Both the position numbers and the translations under genes were made by a program. Positions 46,881 to 60,114 of a stretch of DNA of 64,000 nt are shown here, piece by piece. The notes beneath the pieces were generated by a model, which was given only the letters and a program-made list of their open reading frames with translations, was not told the DNA's origin and ran no database searches. The stretch lies in contig NC_079880.1 in the NCBI RefSeq assembly GCF_029227915.1, positions 5,024,001-5,088,000 of the forward strand, given 5' to 3'. The stretch is from Hydractinia symbiolongicarpus (taxonomy: Eukaryota; Cnidaria; Hydrozoa; Anthoathecata; Hydractiniidae). How positions within the stretch are numbered: position 1 is the first letter of the stretch; every line of letters begins with the position of its first letter.

Positions 46881-48403
46881 AAATCGCATGATTTCGTTTG
46901 ACGGCGATTAAACTTCTTTCATTAACCGTCTCATCAAAAATGAAAACATTTTTGAAAACTTCAAGTCTCATGCGTTTTAGTGGTGAAAAAGTAATTTAAA
47001 AAATCGTTCGGGAAATGAGTTTACTCCCTGGGTACTTTCTTTGTATACTTTTGACTATACGGGCCGAGTCCGGGATTTACGGGAAATCGCAGGTTTTCGT
47101 TTGCCGGCGATTAAACTGCTTTTATTCAGCGTCTCATCAAAAATGAAAACATTCTTGAAAACTACAAGTCTCGTGCGTTTTAGTGGTGAAAGAAAAATTT
47201 AAAAAATCGTTCGGGAAATGAGTATACTCCCTGGGTACTTTCTTTGTATATATGCGACTATACGGGCCAAGCCCCGGATTTACGGGAAAACGCGGGATTT
47301 CGTTTGCCGGCGATTAAACCTCTTTCATTAAGCGTCTCATCAAAAATGAAAACATTTTTGAAAACTACAAGTCTCATGCGTTTTATTGGTGAAAAAATAA
47401 TTTAAAAAATCGTTCGGGAAATGAGTTTACTCCCTGGGTACTTTCTTTGTATACTTTTGACTATACGGGCCGAGTCCGGGATTTACCGGAAATCGCGGAT
47501 TTTCGTTTGCCGGCGATTAAACTTCTTTTATTCAGCGTCCCATCAAATATGAAAATATTTTTAAAAACTACAAGTCTCATGCGTTTAGTGGTAAAGAAAA
47601 TAATATAGAAAATCGTTCGGGAAATGAGTTTACTCCCTGGGTACTTTCTTTGTATACTTTTGACTATACGGGTCGAGTCCGGGGTTTAAGGGAAATGGCG
47701 GGTTTTCGTTTGCCGTCGATTAAACTTCTTTTATTTAGCGTCTCATCAAAAATGAAAACATTTTTAAAAACTACAAGTCTCATGCGTTTTAGTGGTAAAA
47801 AAATAATTTTAAAAATCGTTCGGGAAATGAGTTTACTCACAGGGTACTTTCTTTGTATACATTCGACTACACGGGCCAAGCCCGGGATTTACGGGAAATC
47901 GCGGGATTTCGTTTGCCGGCGATTAAACTTCTTTCATTAACCCTCTCATCAAAAATGAAAACATTTTTGAAAACTTCAAGTCTCATGCGTTTTAGTAGTG
48001 AAAAAATAATTTAAAAAATCGTTTGGGAAATGGGTTTACTCACTTTGTACTTTCTTTGTATACATTCGACTATACGGGCCAAGCCCGGGATTTACGGGAA
48101 ATCGCGGGATTTCGTTTGACGGCGATTAAACTTCTTTCATTAACCGTCTCATCAAAAATGAAAACATTTTTGAAAACTTCAAGTCTCATGCGTTTTAGTG
48201 GTGAAAAAAAAATTAAAAAATCGTTCGGGAAATGATTTTACTCCCTGGGTACTTTCTTTGTATACATTTGACTATACGGGTCAAGCCCGGTATTTACGGG
48301 AAATCGCTGGATTTCGTTTGCCGGCGATTAAACCTCTTTTAATAAGCGTCTCATCAAAAATGAAAACATTTTTGAAAACTACAAGTCTCATGCGTTTTAG
48401 TGG
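46881..48403 (+). repeat. Third copy of the 10-mer core plus one monomer
   Basis: From 46.98 kb the monomers repeat those at 44.54-45.75 kb at an offset of 2436 bp, for example the GGGTTTAAGGGAAATGG monomer near 45240/47676. Near 48205 the extra GTGAAAAAAAAATTAAA monomer, present near 43738 but missing near 45765, is retained. Confidence 0.82.
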
Positions 48404-49518
48404 TGAAAAAATACTTTAAAAAATCGTTCGGGAAATGAGTTTACTCCCTGGGTACTTTCTTTGTATACTTTGGACTATACGGGCCGAGTCCGGGATTTAC
48501 GGAAAATCGCGGATTTTCGTTTTAGGGCGATTAAACTTCTTTTATTCAGCGTCTCATCAAAAATGAAAACATTTTTGAAAACTACAAGTCTCATGCGTTG
48601 TAGTGGTGAAAAAATAATTTAAAAAATTGTTCGGAAAATGAGTTTACTCCCTGGGTAATTTCTTTGTATACTTTTGACTATACGGGCCGAGTCCGGGGTT
48701 TACGGGAAATGGCGGGTTTTCGTTTGCCGGCGATTACACTTCTTTTATTCAGCGTCTCATCAAAAATGAAAACATTTTTAAAAACTACAAGTCTCATGCG
48801 TTTTAGTGGTGAAAAGATAATTTAAAAAATCGTTTTGGAAATGAGTTTACTCACAGGGTACTTTCTTTGTATACTTTGGACTATACGGGCCGAGTCCGGG
48901 ATTTACGGAAAATCGCGGATTTTCGTTTGAGGGCGATTAAACTTCTTTTATTCAGCGTCTCATCAAAAATGAAAACATTTTTGAAAACTACAAGTCTCAT
49001 GCGTTGTAGTGGTGAAAAAATAATTTAAAAAAATGTTCGGAAAATGAGTTTACTCCCTGGGTAATTTCTTTGTATACTTTTGACTATACGGGCCGACTCC
49101 GGGGTTTACGGGAAATGGCGGGTTTTCGTTTGCTGTCGATTACACTTCTTTTATTCAGCGTCTCATCAAAAATGAAAACATTTTTAAAAACTACAAGTCT
49201 CATGCGTTTTAGTGGTGAAAAGATAATTTAAAAAATCGTTTTGGAAATGAGTTTACTCAGAGGGTACTTTCTTTGTATACATTCGACTATACGGGCCAAG
49301 CCCGGGATTTACGGGAAATCGCGGGTTTTCGTTTGCTGGCGATTAAACCACATTCATTAAGCGTCTCATCAAAAATGAAAACATTTTTGAAAACTAAAAG
49401 TCTTATGCGTTTTAGTGGTGAAAAAATAATTTAAAAAATCGTTCTGGAAATGAGTTTACTCACTGGGTACTTTCTTTGTATACATTCGACTATACGGGCC
49501 AAGACCGGGATTTACGGG
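48404..49518 (+). repeat. 2638 bp-offset HOR, copy 2
   Basis: Partner of 45766-46880. It keeps the internal dimer. Private changes include CCGACTCCGGGG (about 49094) and GTTTGCTGTCGATTAC (about 49129). Confidence 0.84.
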
Positions 49519-51435
49519 AAATCGCGGGATTTCGTTTGACGGCGATTAAACTTCTTTCATTAACCGTCTCATCAAAAATGAAAACATTTTTGAAAACTTC
49601 AAGTCTCATGCGTTTTAGTGGTGAAAAAAAAATTAAAAAATCGTTCGGGAAATGAGTTTACTCCCTGGGTACTTTCTTTGTATACATTTGACTATACGGG
49701 TCAAGCCCGGTATTTACGGGAAATCGCTGGATTTCGGTTGCCGGCGATTAAACCTCTTTTAATAAGCATCTCATCAAAAATGAAAACATTTTTGAAAACT
49801 ACAAGTCTCATGCGTTTTAGTGGTGAAAAAATACCCTTAAAAAATCGTTCGGGAAATGAGTTTACTCCCTGGGTACTTTCTTTGTATACTTTGGACTATA
49901 CGGGCCGAGTCCGGGATTTACGGAAAATCGCGGATTTTCGTTTGAGGGCGATTAAACTTCTTTTATTCAGCGTCTCATCAAAAATGAAAACATTTTTGAA
50001 AACTACAAGTCTCATGCGTTGTAGTGGTGAAAAAATAATTTAAAAAATTGTTCGGAAAATGAGTTTACTCCCTGGGTAATTTCTTTGTATACTTTTTACT
50101 ATACGGGCCGAGTCCGGGGTTTACGGGAAATGGCGGGTTTTCGTTTGCCGGCGATTACACTTCTTTTATTCAGCGTCTCATCAAAAATGAAAACATTTTT
50201 AAAAACTACAAGTCTCATGCGTTTTAGTGGTGAAAAGATAATTTAAAAAATCGTTTTGGAAATGAGTTTACTCACAGGGTACTTTCTTTGTATACATTCG
50301 ACTATACGGGCCAAGCCCGGGATTTACGGGAAATCGCGGGTTTTCGTTTGCTGGCGATTAAACCACATTCATTAAGCGTCTCATCAAAAATGAAAACATT
50401 TTTGAAAACTAAAAGTCTCATGCCTTTTAGTGGTGAAAAAATAATTTAAAAAATCGTTCTGGAAATGAGTTTACTCACTGGGTACTTTCTTTGTATACTT
50501 TTGACTATACGGGCCAAGACCGGGATTTACGGGAAATCGCGGATTTTCGTTTGAGGGCGATTAAACTTCTTTTACTCAGCGTCCCATCAAATATGAAAAT
50601 ATTTTTGAAAACTACAAGTCTCATGCGTTTAGTGGTAAAGAAAATAATATAAAAAATCGTTCGGGAAATGAGTTTACTCCCTGGGTACTTTCTTTGTATA
50701 CTTTTGACTATACGGGCTGAGTCCGGGGTTTACGGGAAATGGCGGGTTTTCGTTTGCCGGCGATTACACTTCTTTTATTCAGCGTCTCATCAAAAATGAA
50801 AACATTTTTAAAAACTACAAGTCTCATGCGTTTTAGTGGTGAAAAGATAATTTAAAAAATCGTTTTGGAAATGAGTTAACTCACAGGGTACTTTCTTTGT
50901 ATACATTCGACTATACGGGCCAAGCCCGGGATTTACGGAAAATCGTGGGTTTTCGTTTGCTGGCGATTAAACCACTTTCATTAAGCGTCTCATCAAAAAT
51001 GAAAACATTTTTGAAAACTACAAGTCTCATGCGTTTTAGTGATGAAAGAAAAATTTAAAAAATCGTTCGGAAAATGAATTTACTCCCTGGGTACTTTCTC
51101 TGTATACTTTGGACTATACGGGCCAAGCCCCGGATTTACGGGAAAACGCGGGATTTCGTTTGCCGGCGATTAAACCTCTTTCATTAAGCGTCTCATCAAA
51201 AATGAAAACATTTTTGAAAACTACAAGTCTCATGCGTTTTAGTGGTGAAAAAATAATTTAAAAAATCGTTCGGGAAATGAGTTTACTCCCTGGGTACTTT
51301 CTTTGTATACTTTTGACTATACGGGCCGAGTCCGGGATTTACGGGAAATCGCGGATTTTCGTTTGAGGGCGATTAAACTTCTTTTACTCAGCGTCCCATC
51401 AAATATGAAAAATTTTTTGAAAACTACAAGTCTCA
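49519..51435 (+). repeat. Mixed monomers
   Basis: About nine monomers with partial matches to the preceding 2.6 kb units and to the 4.4-4.9 kb types. A three-base change (AAATACCCTTAAAA near 49829) lets an open frame run across two monomers at 49618-50043. GAGTTAACTC near 50874, TTTACTCAGCGTCCC and a CTTTCTCTGTATAC near 51096 are other local variants. No gene-like signal. Confidence 0.78.
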
Positions 51436-52248
51436 TGCGTTTAGTGGTGAAAAAAAATAATTAAAAAATCATTCGGGAAATGAGTTTACTCACTGGGTAC
51501 TTTCTTTGTATACATTCGACTATACGGGCCAAGCCCGCGACTTACGGGAAATCGCGGGATTTCGTTTCCCGGCGATTAAACTTCTTTCATTAACCGTCTC
51601 ATCAAAAATGAAAAGATTTTTGAAAACTTCAAGTCTCATGCGTTTTAGTGGTGAAAAAAAAAATTAAAAAATCGTTCGGGAAATGAGTTTACTCCCTGGG
51701 TACTTTCTTTGTATACATTTGACTATACGGGCCAAACCCGGGATTTACGGGAAATCGCGGGATTTCGTTTGCGGGCGATTAAACCTCTTTTAATAACCGT
51801 CTCATCAAAAATGAAAGCATTTTTGAAAACTACAAGTCTCATGCGTTTTAGTGGTGAAAAAATACTTTAAAAAATCGTTCGGGAAATGAGTTTACTCCCT
51901 GGGTACTTTCTTTGTATACTTTGGACTATACGGGCCGAGTCCGGGATTTACGGGAAATCGCGGATTTTCGTTTTCCGGCGATTAAACCTCTTTAATTAAG
52001 CGTCTCATCAAAAATGAAAACATTTTTGAAAACTACAAGTCTCATGCGTTTTAGTGGTGAAAGAAAAATTTAAAAAATCGTTCGGGAAATGAGTTCACTC
52101 CCTGGGTACTTTCTTTGTATACATTCGACTATACGGGCCAAGCCCCGGATTTACGGGAAAACGCGGGATTTCGTTTGCCGGCGATTAAACCTCTTTCATT
52201 AAGCGTCTCATCAAAAATGAAAACATTTTTGAAAACTACAAGTCTCAT
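51436..52248 (+). repeat. 4-mer HOR copy 1 (813 bp)
   Basis: Four monomers matching 52249-52729 at an offset of 813 bp. Shared variants are GCCCGCGACTTACGGG (51531/52344), GTTTCCCGGCG, GAAAAGATTTTTG (51608/52421) and GAAAGCATTTTT. Differences include TCATTCGGG here versus TCGTTCGGG there. Confidence 0.83.
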
Positions 52249-52729
52249 GCGTTTTAGTGGTGAAAAAAAATAATTAAAAAATCGTTCGGGAAATGAGTTT
52301 ACTCACTGGGTACTTTCTTTGTATACATTCGACTATACGGGCCAAGCCCGCGACTTACGGGAAATCGCGGGATTTCGTTTCCCGGCGATTAAACTTCTTT
52401 CATTAACCGTCTCATCAAAAATGAAAAGATTTTTGAAAACTTCAAGTCTCTGCGTTTTAGTGGTGAAAAAAAAAATTAAAAAATCGTTCGGGAAATGAGT
52501 TTACTCCCTGGGTACTTTCTTTGTATACATTTGACTATACGGGCCAAGCCCGGGATTTACGGGAAATCGCGGGATTTCGTTTGCCGGCGATTAAACCTCT
52601 TTTAATAAGCGTCTCATCAAAAATGAAAGCATTTTTAAAAACTACAAGTCTCATGCGTTTTAGTGGTGAAAAAATACTTTAAAAAATCGTTCGGGAAATG
52701 AGTTTACTCCCTGGGTACTTTCTTTGTAT
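52249..52729 (+). repeat. 4-mer HOR copy 2, partial
   Basis: Partner of 51436-52248 at +813 bp. It has a two-base loss in AAGTCTCTGCG (near 52445), where the standard reads AAGTCTCATGCG. The match stops at GTATATATTCG (near 52729). Confidence 0.8.
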
Positions 52730-53626
52730 ATATTCGACTATACGGGCCAAGCCCCGGATTTACGGGAAAACGCGGGATTTCGTTTGCCGGCGATTAAACC
52801 TCTTTCATTAAGCGTCTCATCAAAAATGAAAACATTTTTGAAAACTACAAGTCTCATGCGTTTTAGTGTTGAAAAAATAATTTAAAAAATCGTTCGGGAA
52901 ATGAGTTTACTCCCTGGGTACTTTCTTTGTATACTTTTGACTATACGGGCCGAGTCCGGGATTTACGGGAAATCGCGGATTTTCGTTTGAGGGCGATTAA
53001 ACTTCTTTTACTCAGCGTCCCATCAAATATGAAAATATTTTTGAAAACTACAAGTCTCATGCGTTTAGTGGTAAAGAAAATAATATAAAAAATCGTTCGG
53101 GAAATGAGTTTACTCCCTGGGTACTTTCTTTGTATACTTTTGACTATACGGTTCGAGTCCGGGGTTTACGGGAAATGGCGGGTTTTCGTTTGCCGTTGAT
53201 TAAACTTCTTTTATTCAGCGTCTCATCAAAAATGAAAGCATTTTTAAAAACTACAAGTCTCATGCGTTTTAGTGGTGAAAAGATAATTTAAAAAATCGTT
53301 TTGGAAATGAGTTTACTCACAGGGTACTTTCTTTGTATACATTCGACTATACGGGCCAAGCCCGGGATTTACGGGAAATCGCGGGTTTTCGTTTGCTGGC
53401 GATTAAACCACTTTCATTAAGCGTCTCATCAAAAATGAAAACATTTCTGAAAACTACAAGTCTCATGCGTTTTAGTGGTAAAAAAATAAATTAAAAAATC
53501 GTTCGGGAAATGAGTTTACTCACAGGGTACTTTCTTTGTATACATTCGACTACACGGGCCAAGCCCGGGATTTACGGGAAATCGCGGGATTTCGTTTGCC
53601 GGCGATTAAACTTCTTTCATTAACCC
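52730..53626 (+). repeat. Mixed monomers before the 6.5 kb duplication
   Basis: About four and a half monomers, including a TTTAGTGTTGAAAAA change near 52866, CGGTTCGAG near 53149 and GCCGTTGATT near 53192. At 53627 the sequence enters the unit duplicated downstream. No gene-like signal. Confidence 0.78.
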
Positions 53627-55825
53627 TCTCATCAAAAATGAAAACATTTTTGAAAACTTCAAGTCTCATGCGTTTTTGTGGTAAAAAAATAATTTAAACA
53701 ATCCTTCGGGAAATGAGTTTACTCACAGGGTACTTTCTTTGTATACATTCGACTACACGGGCCAAGCCCGGGATTTACGGGAAATCGCGGGATTTCGTTT
53801 GCCGGCGATTAAACTTCTTTCATTAATCCTCTCATCAAAAATGAAAACATTTTTGAAAACTTCAAGTCTCATGGGTTTTTTTGGTGAAAAAAAATAATTA
53901 AAAAATCGTTCGGGAAATGAGTTTACTCCCTGGGTACTTTCTTTGTATACATTCGACTATACGGGCCAAGCCCGGGATTTACGGGAAATCGCGGGATTTC
54001 GTTTGCCGGCGAGTAAACCTCTTTTAATAAGCGTCTCATCAAAAATGAAAACATTTTTGAAAACTACAACTCTCATGCGTTTTAGTGGTGAAAAAAAAAT
54101 TCAAAAAATCGTTCGAGAAATGAGTTTACTCCCTGGGTACTTTCTATGTATACATTCGACTATACGGGCCAAGCCCCGGATTTACGGGAAAACGTGGGAT
54201 TTCGTTTGCCGGCGATTAAACCTCTTTCATTAAGCGTATCATCAAAAATGAAAACATTTTTGAAAACTACAAGTCTCATGCGTTTTAGTGGGGAAAAAAA
54301 ATAATTAAAAAATCGTTCGGGAAATGAGTTTACTCACTGGGTACTTTCTTTGTATACATTCGACTGTACGGGCCAAGCCCGGGATTTACGGGAAATCGCG
54401 GGATTTCGTTTGCCGGCGATTAAACTTCTTTCATTAACCGTGTCATCAAAAATGAAAACATTTTTGAAAACTTCAAGTTTCATGCGTTTTTGTGGTAAAA
54501 AAATAATTTAAACAATCGTTCGGGAAATGAGTTTACTCACAGGGTACTTTCTTTGTATACATTCGACTACACGGGCCAAGCCCGGGATTTACGGGAAATC
54601 GCGGGATTTCGTTTGCCGGCGATTAAACTTCTTTCATTAATCCTCTCATCAAAAATGAAAACATTTTTGAAAACATCAAGTCTCATGCGTTTTTTTGGTG
54701 AAAAAAAAAATTAAAAAATCGTTCGGGAAATGAGTTTACTCCCTGGGTACTTTCTTTGTATACATTCGACTATATGGGCCAAGCCCGGGATTTACGGGAA
54801 ATCGCGGGATTTCGTTTGCCGGCGATTAAACCTCTTTTAATAAGCGTCTCAGCAAAAATGAAAACATTTTTGAAAACTACAATTCTCATGCGTTTTAGTG
54901 GTGAAAAAATAATTTAAAAAATCGTTCGGGAAATGAGTTTACTTCCTGGGTACTTTCTTTGTATACTTTTGACTATACGGGCCAAGCCGGGATTTACGGG
55001 AAATCGCGGGTTTTAGTTTGGCGGCGATTAAACTTCTTTTATTCAGCGTCTCATCAAAAATGAAAACATTTTTAAAAACTACAAGTCTTATGCGTTTTAG
55101 TGATGAAAAAATAATTTAAAATATCGTTCTGGAAATGAGTTTACTCACAGGGTACTTTCTTTGTATACTTTGGACTATACGGGCCGAGTCCGGGATTTAC
55201 GGGAAATCGTGGATTTTCTTGTGAGGGCGATTAAACTTCTTTTACTCAGCGTCTCATCAAAAATAAAAACATTTTTGAAAACTACAAGACTCATGCGTTT
55301 TAGTGGTGAAAAAAAATTTAAAAAATCGTTCGGGAAATGAGTTTACTCCCTGGGTACTTTCTTTGTATACATTCGACTATACGGGCAAAGCCCTGGATTT
55401 ACGGGAAAACGTGGGATTTCGTTTGCCGGCAATTAAACCTCTTTCATTAAGCGTCTCATCAAAAATGAAAACATTTTTGAAAACTACAAGTCTCATGCGT
55501 TTTAGTGGTGAAAAAATACTTTAAAAAATCGTTCGGGAAATGAGTTTACTTCCTGGGTACTTTCTTTGTATACTTTGGACTATACGGGCCGAGTCCGGAA
55601 TTTACGGGAAATCGCGGATTTTCGTTTGAGGGCGATTAAACTTCTTTTATTCAGCGTCTCATCAAAAATGAAAATATTTTTGAAAACTACAAGTCTCATG
55701 CGTTGTAGTGGTGAAAAAATAATTTAAAAAATCGTTCGGAAAATGAGTTTACTCACAGGGTACTTTCTTTGTATACATTCGACTATACGGGCCAAGCCCC
55801 GGATTTACGGGAAAACGCGGGATTT

Positions 55826-55832
55826 CGTCTTT
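55826..55832 (+). other. Internal deletion scar, copy 1
   Basis: GGGATTTCGT (ending 55828) is joined directly to CTTTTGACTATACGGG (starting 55829). Normally the first continues into TTGCCGGCG and the second follows GTATA. The GGGTAC landmarks on either side are 256 bp apart rather than about 406, so about 150 bp is missing. Only a base or two of overlap is visible at the join. Confidence 0.9.
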
Positions 55833-58026
55833 TGACTATACGGGTCGAGTCCGGGGTTTACGGGAAATGGCGGGTTTTCGTTTGCCGTCGATTAAACTTC
55901 TTTTATTCAGCGTCTCATCAAAAATGAAAACATTTTTAAAAACTACAAGTCTCATGCGTTTTAGTGGTGAAAATATAATTTAAAAAATCGTTTTGGAAAT
56001 GAGTTTACTCACAGGGTACTTTCTTTGTATACATTCGACTACACGGGCCAAGCCCGGGATTTACGGGAAATCGCGGGATTTCGTTTGCCAGCGATTAAAC
56101 TTCTTTCATTAACCCTCTCATCAAAAATGAAAATATTTTTGAAAATACAAGTCTCATGCGTTGTAGTGGTGAAAAAATAATTTAAAAAATCGTTCGGAAA
56201 ATGAGTTTACTCCCTGGGAACTTTCTTTGTATACTTTTGACTATACGGGCCGAGTCCGGGGTTTACGGGAAATGGCGGGTTTTCGTTTGCCGGCGATTAA
56301 ACTTTTTTTATTCAGTGTCTCATCAAAAATGAAAACATTTTTGAAAACTACAAGTCTCATGCGTTGTAGTGGTGAAAAAATAATTTAAAAAATCGTTCCG
56401 AAAATGAGTTTACTCACAGGGTACTTTCTTTGTATACATTCGACTATACGGGCCAAGCCCCGGATTTACGGGAAAACGCGGGATTTCGTTTGCCGGCGAT
56501 TAAACCTCTTTCATTAAGCGTCTCATCAAAAATGAAAACATTTTTGAAAACTACAAGTCTCATGCGTTTAGTGGTAAAAAATAATTTAAAAAATCGTTCG
56601 GGAAAGGAGTTTACTCACAGGGTACTTTCTTTGTATACATTCGACTACACGGGCCAAGCCCGGGATTTACGGGAAATCGCGGGATTTCGTTTGCCAGCGA
56701 TTAAACTTCTTTCATTAACCCTCTCATCAAAAATGAAAATATTCTGGAAAACTACAAGTCTCATGCGTTGTAGTGGTGAAAAAATAATTTAAAAAATCGT
56801 TCGGAAAATGAGTTTACTCCCTGGGAACTTTCTTTGCATACTTTTGACTATACGGGGCGAGTCCGGGGTTTACGGGAAATGGCGGGTTTTCGTTTGCCGG
56901 CGATTAAACTTCTTTTATTCAGTGTCTCATCAAAAATGAAAACATTTTTGAAAACTACAAGTCTCATGCGTTGTAGTGGTGAAAAAATAATTTAAAAAAT
57001 CGTTCCGAAAATGAGTTTACTCACAGGGTACTTTCTTTGTATACATTCGACTATACGGGCCAAGCCCCGGATTTACGGGAAAACGCGGGATTTCGTTTGC
57101 CGGCAATTAAACCTCTTTCATTAAGCGTCCCATCAAAAATGAAAACATTTTTGAAAACTACAAGTCTCATGCGTTTTAGTGGTAAAGAAAATAATATAAA
57201 AAATCGTTCGGGAAATGAGTTTACTCCCTGGGTACTTTCTTTGTATACTTTTGACTATACGGGTCAAGTCCGGGGTTTACGGGAAATGGCGGGTTTTCGT
57301 TTGCCGTCGATTAAACTTCTTTTATTCAGCGTCTCATCAAAAATGAAAACATTCTTAAAAACTACAAGTCTCATGCGTTTTAGTGGTGAAAAGATAATTT
57401 AAAAAATCGATTTGGAAATGAGTTTACTCACAGGGTACTTTCTTTGTATACATTCGACTATACGGGCCAAGCCCGGGATTTACGGGAAATCGCGGGTTTT
57501 CGTTTGCTGGCGATTAAACCACTTTCATTAAGCGTCTCATCAAAAATGAAAACATTTCTGAAAACTACAAGTCACATGCGTTTTAGTGGTAAAAAATAAT
57601 TTAAAAAATCGTTCGGGAAATGAGTTTACTCACAGGGTACTTTCTTTGTATACATTCGACTACACGGGCCAAGCCCGGGATTTACGGGAAATCGCAGGAT
57701 TTCGTTTGCCGGCGATTAAACTTCTTTCATTAACCCTCTCATCAAAATTGAAAATATTTTTGAAAACTTTAAGTCTCATGCGTTGTAGTGGTGAAAAAAT
57801 AATTTAAAAAATCGTTCGGAAAATGAGTTTACTCCCTGGGTACTTTCTTTGTATACTTTTGACTATACGGGCCGAGTCCGGGGTTTACGGGAAATGGCGG
57901 GTTTTCGTTTGCCGGCGATTAAACTGCTTTTATTCAGTGTCTCATCAAAAATGAAAACAATTTTGAAAACTACAAGTCTCATGCGTTGTAGTGGTGAAAA
58001 AATAATTTAAAAAATCGTTCCGAAAA

Positions 58027-58036
58027 TGAATTCCGG
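58027..58036 (+). other. Second internal deletion scar
   Basis: AAAATGAATTCCGGGAAATC joins the end of one monomer to the middle of the next. The segment from GTTTACTC through the GGGTAC landmark to GATTTAC is gone. Landmarks at 57839 and 58188 are about 349 bp apart, so roughly 56 bp is missing. The few bases at the join (TTCC) are not clearly from either parent. Confidence 0.82.
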
Positions 58037-60114
58037 GAAATCGCGGATTTTCGTTTGCCGGCGATTAAACTTCTTTTATTCAGCGTCCCATCAAATATGA
58101 AAATATTTTTGAAAACTACAAGTCTCATGCGTTTAGTGGTAAAGAAAATAATATAAAAAATCGTTCGGGAAATGAGTTTACTCCCTGGGTACTTTCTTTG
58201 TATACGTTTGACTATACGGGTCGAGTCCGGGGTTTACGGGAAATGGCGGGTTTTCGTTTGCCGTCGAATAAACTTCTTTTATTCAGCGTCTCATCAAAAA
58301 TGAAAACATTTTTAAAAACTACAAGTCTCATGCGTTTTAGTGGTGAAAAGATAATTTAAAAAATCGTTTTGGAAATGAGTTTACTCACAGGGTACTTTCT
58401 TTGTATACATTCGACTATACGGGCCAAGCCCGGGATTTACGGGAAATCGCGGATTTTCGTTTGCTGGCGATTAAACCACTTTCATTAGGCGTCTCATCAA
58501 AAATGAAAACATTTCTGAAAACTACAAGTCTCATGCGTTTTAGGGGTAAAAAATAATTTAAAAAATCGTTCGGGAAATGAGATTACTCACAGGGTACTTT
58601 CTTTGTATACATTCGACTACACGGGCCAAGCCCGGGATTTACGGGAAATCGCAGGATTTCGTTTGCCGGCGATTAAACTTCTTTCATTAACCCTCTCATC
58701 AAAAATGAAAATATTTTTGAAAACTACAAGTCTCATGCGTTGTAGTGGTGAAAAAATAATTTAAAAAATCGTTCGGAAAATGAGTTTACTCCCTGGGTAC
58801 TTTCTTTGTATACTTTTGACTATACGGGCCGAGTCCGGGGTTTACGGGAAATGGCGGGTTTTCGTTTGCCGGCGATTAAACTTCTTTTTTTCAGTGTCTC
58901 ATCAAAAATGAAAACATTTTTGAAAACTACAAGTCTCATGCGTTGTAGTGGTGAAAAATAAATTTAAAAAATCGTTCGGAAAATGAGTTTACTCACAGGG
59001 TACTTTCTTTGTATACATTCGACTATACGGGCCAAGCCCCGGATTTACGGGAAAACGCGGGATTTCGTTTGCCGGCGATTAAACCTCTTTCATTAAGCGT
59101 CTCATCAAAAATGAAAACATTTTTGAAAACTACAAGTCTCATGCGTTTTAGTGGTGAAAAAATAATTTAAAAAATCGTTCGGGAAATGAGTTTACTCCCT
59201 GGGTTCTTTCTTTGTATACTTTTGACTATACGGGCCGAGTCCGGGATTTACGGGAAATCGCGGATTTTCGTTTGCCGGCGATTAAACTTCTTTTATTCAG
59301 CGTCCCATCAAATATGAAAATATTTTTAAAAACTACAAGTCTCATGCGTTTAGTGGTAAAGAAAATAATATAAAAAATCGTTCGGGAAATTAGTTTACTC
59401 CCTGGGTACTTTCTTTGTATACTTTTGACTATACGGGTCGAGTCCGGGGTTTACGGGAAATGGCGGGTTTTCGTTTGCCGTCGATTAAACTTCTTTTATT
59501 CAGCGTCTCATCAAAAATGAAAACATTTTTAAAAACTACAAGTCTCATGCGTTTTAGTGGTGAAAAGATAATTTAAAAAATCGTTTTGGAAATGAGTTTA
59601 CTCACAGGGTACTTTCTTTGTATACATTCGACTATACGGGCCAAGCCCGGGATTTACGGGAAATCGCGGGTTTTCGTTTGCTGGCGATTAAACCACTTTC
59701 ATTAAGCGTCTCATCAAAAATGAAAACATTTCTGAAAACTACAAGTCTCATGCGTTTTAGTGGTAAAAAAATAATTTAAAAAATCGTTCGGGAAATGAGT
59801 TTACTCACAGGGTACTTTCTTTGTATACTTTTGACTATACGGGCCGAGTCCGGGGTTTACGGGAAATGGCGGCTTTTCGTTTGCCGGCGATTAAACTTCT
59901 TTTATTCAGTGTCTCATCAAAAATGAAAACATTTTTGAAAACTACAAGTCTCATGCGTTGTAGTGGTGAAAAATAAATTTAAAAAATCGTTCGGAAAATA
60001 AGTTTACTCACAGGGTACTTTCTTTGTATACATTCGACTATACGGGCCAAGCCCCGGATTTACGGGAAAACGCGGGATTTCGTTTGCCGGCGATTAAACC
60101 TCTTTCATTAAGCG

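Larger units (their letters stand above)
53627..60114 (+). repeat. 6488 bp duplicated unit, copy 1
   Basis: The first 3478 bp match 60115-63592 at an offset of exactly 6488 bp, verified at the T-rich GGGTTTTTTTGGTG variant, CAATCCTTCGGG, CTTTCTATGTATAC, AGCAAAAATG, GATTTTCTTGTGAGGG, and the deletion scar at 55828. The left edge is set by CCCTCTC (53624-53630) versus GCGTCTC (60112-60118). The remaining 3.0 kb holds 607-609 bp triplets and a second deletion scar. Confidence 0.9.
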
